Positions 62,834 to 64,000 of a stretch of DNA of 64,000 nucleotides are shown here, in pieces. The DNA is from Chamaea fasciata (taxonomy: Eukaryota > Chordata > Aves > Passeriformes > Sylviidae): assembly GCA_029207755.1 (NCBI GenBank), contig JARCOQ010000001.1, positions 95,088,640-95,152,639 on the forward strand. Direction: 5' to 3'. Every line of letters begins with the position of its first letter. Position 1 is the stretch's first letter. The notes under the pieces are model-generated. The model worked only from the letters and a program-made list of their open reading frames with translations, was not told the DNA's origin and searched no databases. Position numbers and translations under genes: made by a program.

Positions 62834-64000
62834 ATGTAGAAATTCCCACAGCCTGCGCTGTCTGTAATTCCATTCCTCTCTTTTGCCCACACAGGATGAA
62901 GAGATATTACGACTTTGTGTTCCCTCTCCCCCATGCAAAGTCTACTATTGCTGGAGCTAAGACACACACTCTGGGTGCACCTGCAAGTTAGGTGGTGTGT
63001 ACATAAAGCCATTAATCAGGAACATCAGGAGTAGAACAGGGTGGTGTTATGGTGGTTTTGTTTTTCATTATGGACACAGTAGAAGGGAATATGGTAGGAA
63101 AAATTTTAGATCAACGGGTAATGGAAATTGCACCAAGGTTCAGAAAAGGCCTTTTAAGATGCAGCAAATAGCAGTCCTCTGACTGGTTAAAAAAGGCAGG
63201 CAGGGTTTGTGTTAAAGCATTAAAATAGTTAAGTAGATGTTCATCTAGAAATATTTCTATTTCTGGGCAGCTGCTGTTGAAGCATTAAGGAGACAGGGCA
63301 GGGAGGAACTGTTAGAGTGCAGGCTAAAACTATGTATCAGACCGGCAAATAAAAGCCAAACCCCAACCAGGTGTTTTTTAAGATGCATGCATGGCATTAA
63401 TCCCAGTACTTGAACACCAAAATGAAATTGCAATTCTAGCATGTAATTTTTTTAAAATCTAGAAGACAGGTTCTCTTCTCCAGGACGGTGCTGGAGTGAA
63501 AACAGGACTTGTGAGTATTAATGCAGAAGGAATACCTGATTCTCAATGCCAAAGAAGATGAACTGTGGAATCTTCCAGGCAGGACATACTGGAAATTGTT
63601 CTTTCTTCTCTCACTGCACAGCTCAGAAGCAAGGCTGACAGTCTTTGGTTACACCAAAATGAGTTTGTGGACTGTCAGTTCTTTGAGATGTGTATGCTGC
63701 ACTGTAGAAATTCACAGGTTTGGCTTGATTTTATAGCAGCAATGGGAGGAGAAACTGCTTCTCCCACTGCAGTTCTTCTGAGCAGAGCAGCACGCTACTG
63801 ATAGATGGTAACATGACATGGTTTATGATTGCCCAGAGAAAAGCTCCCTGAACTGAGAAGGGGGAAAGACCTGCTGATTACCTACTGCTAACAAAACCAG
63901 CAGGCCAGATCAGGACATTGAAGTAATAGCAATTGAGTACAATTCGGACTGCTACATTGACTTCTTGTGCAGTTACTGTTTTCAGCCTTGCCCTAGTGCT

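Larger units (their letters stand above)
58438..64000. other. Upstream intergenic region, distal part
   Basis: Apart from the CR1 tail (59632), the ATCT repeat (61120) and the LTR (62281), nothing recognisable is seen. No exon of a neighbouring gene could be identified. Confidence 0.55.

Noticed and set aside
63521..63801. Two overlapping frames of 71 and 78 codons
   Set aside because: No recognised product; overlap in two frames suggests chance.

Overview
The window looks like bird nuclear DNA, most likely from a songbird. The evidence is CR1 LINE 3' ends, several solo LTRs of types that I recall as common in passerine genomes, long AT-rich introns, and a single GC-rich CpG-island promoter. 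The species call is inference. The one protein-coding gene I can support is TGFBR1 (TGF-beta receptor type I, ALK5). It is on the minus strand, complete and intact, in nine coding exons from the ATG at 48690 to the TAA at 17698. The joined coding sequence is 1521 nt (506 residues), or 1509 nt (502 residues) if a second acceptor of exon 3 is used. Every internal junction has GT-AG borders and the phases agree throughout.

Layout from low to high coordinates. 1-13480 lies downstream of TGFBR1 and holds only repeats: an LTR at 2064-2639, a CR1 interrupted by a solo LTR with a 6-bp target duplication (3010-4072), a CR1 tail at 9754-9892 and an ERV-leader-like block near 10890-11140. About 13485-17697 is the long 3' UTR, with a let-7 8-mer site close to the stop and several Pumilio-type motifs. 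17698-48690 is the coding part of TGFBR1; its introns carry LTRs at about 18419, 20169, 21243 and 35783, a palindromic AT tract near 45510-45610, and a possible retrocopied mRNA tail at 45600-45843. 47900-49480 is the CpG island with CCAAT and GC boxes. 49626 to about 50130 is an LTR-like module in the same orientation as TGFBR1. 50150-64000 is upstream intergenic DNA with one well-delimited LTR (57652-58432), another LTR (62281-62833), a CR1 tail and microsatellites.

TGFBR1 is the signalling kinase of the TGF-beta receptor complex: a ligand-binding ectodomain (exon 2), membrane helix and GS box (exon 3), and a serine/threonine kinase (exons 4-9). The other features act on the locus rather than with it: LTRs in both orientations could supply promoters, polyadenylation signals or rearrangement breakpoints. 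I found no second gene, no CRISPR array, no RNA gene that I recognise and no evidence of a wholly new biological system. The most interesting observations are the conserved 12-nt tandem acceptor, the sense LTR upstream of the promoter, and the inverted LTR pair bracketing most of the gene.
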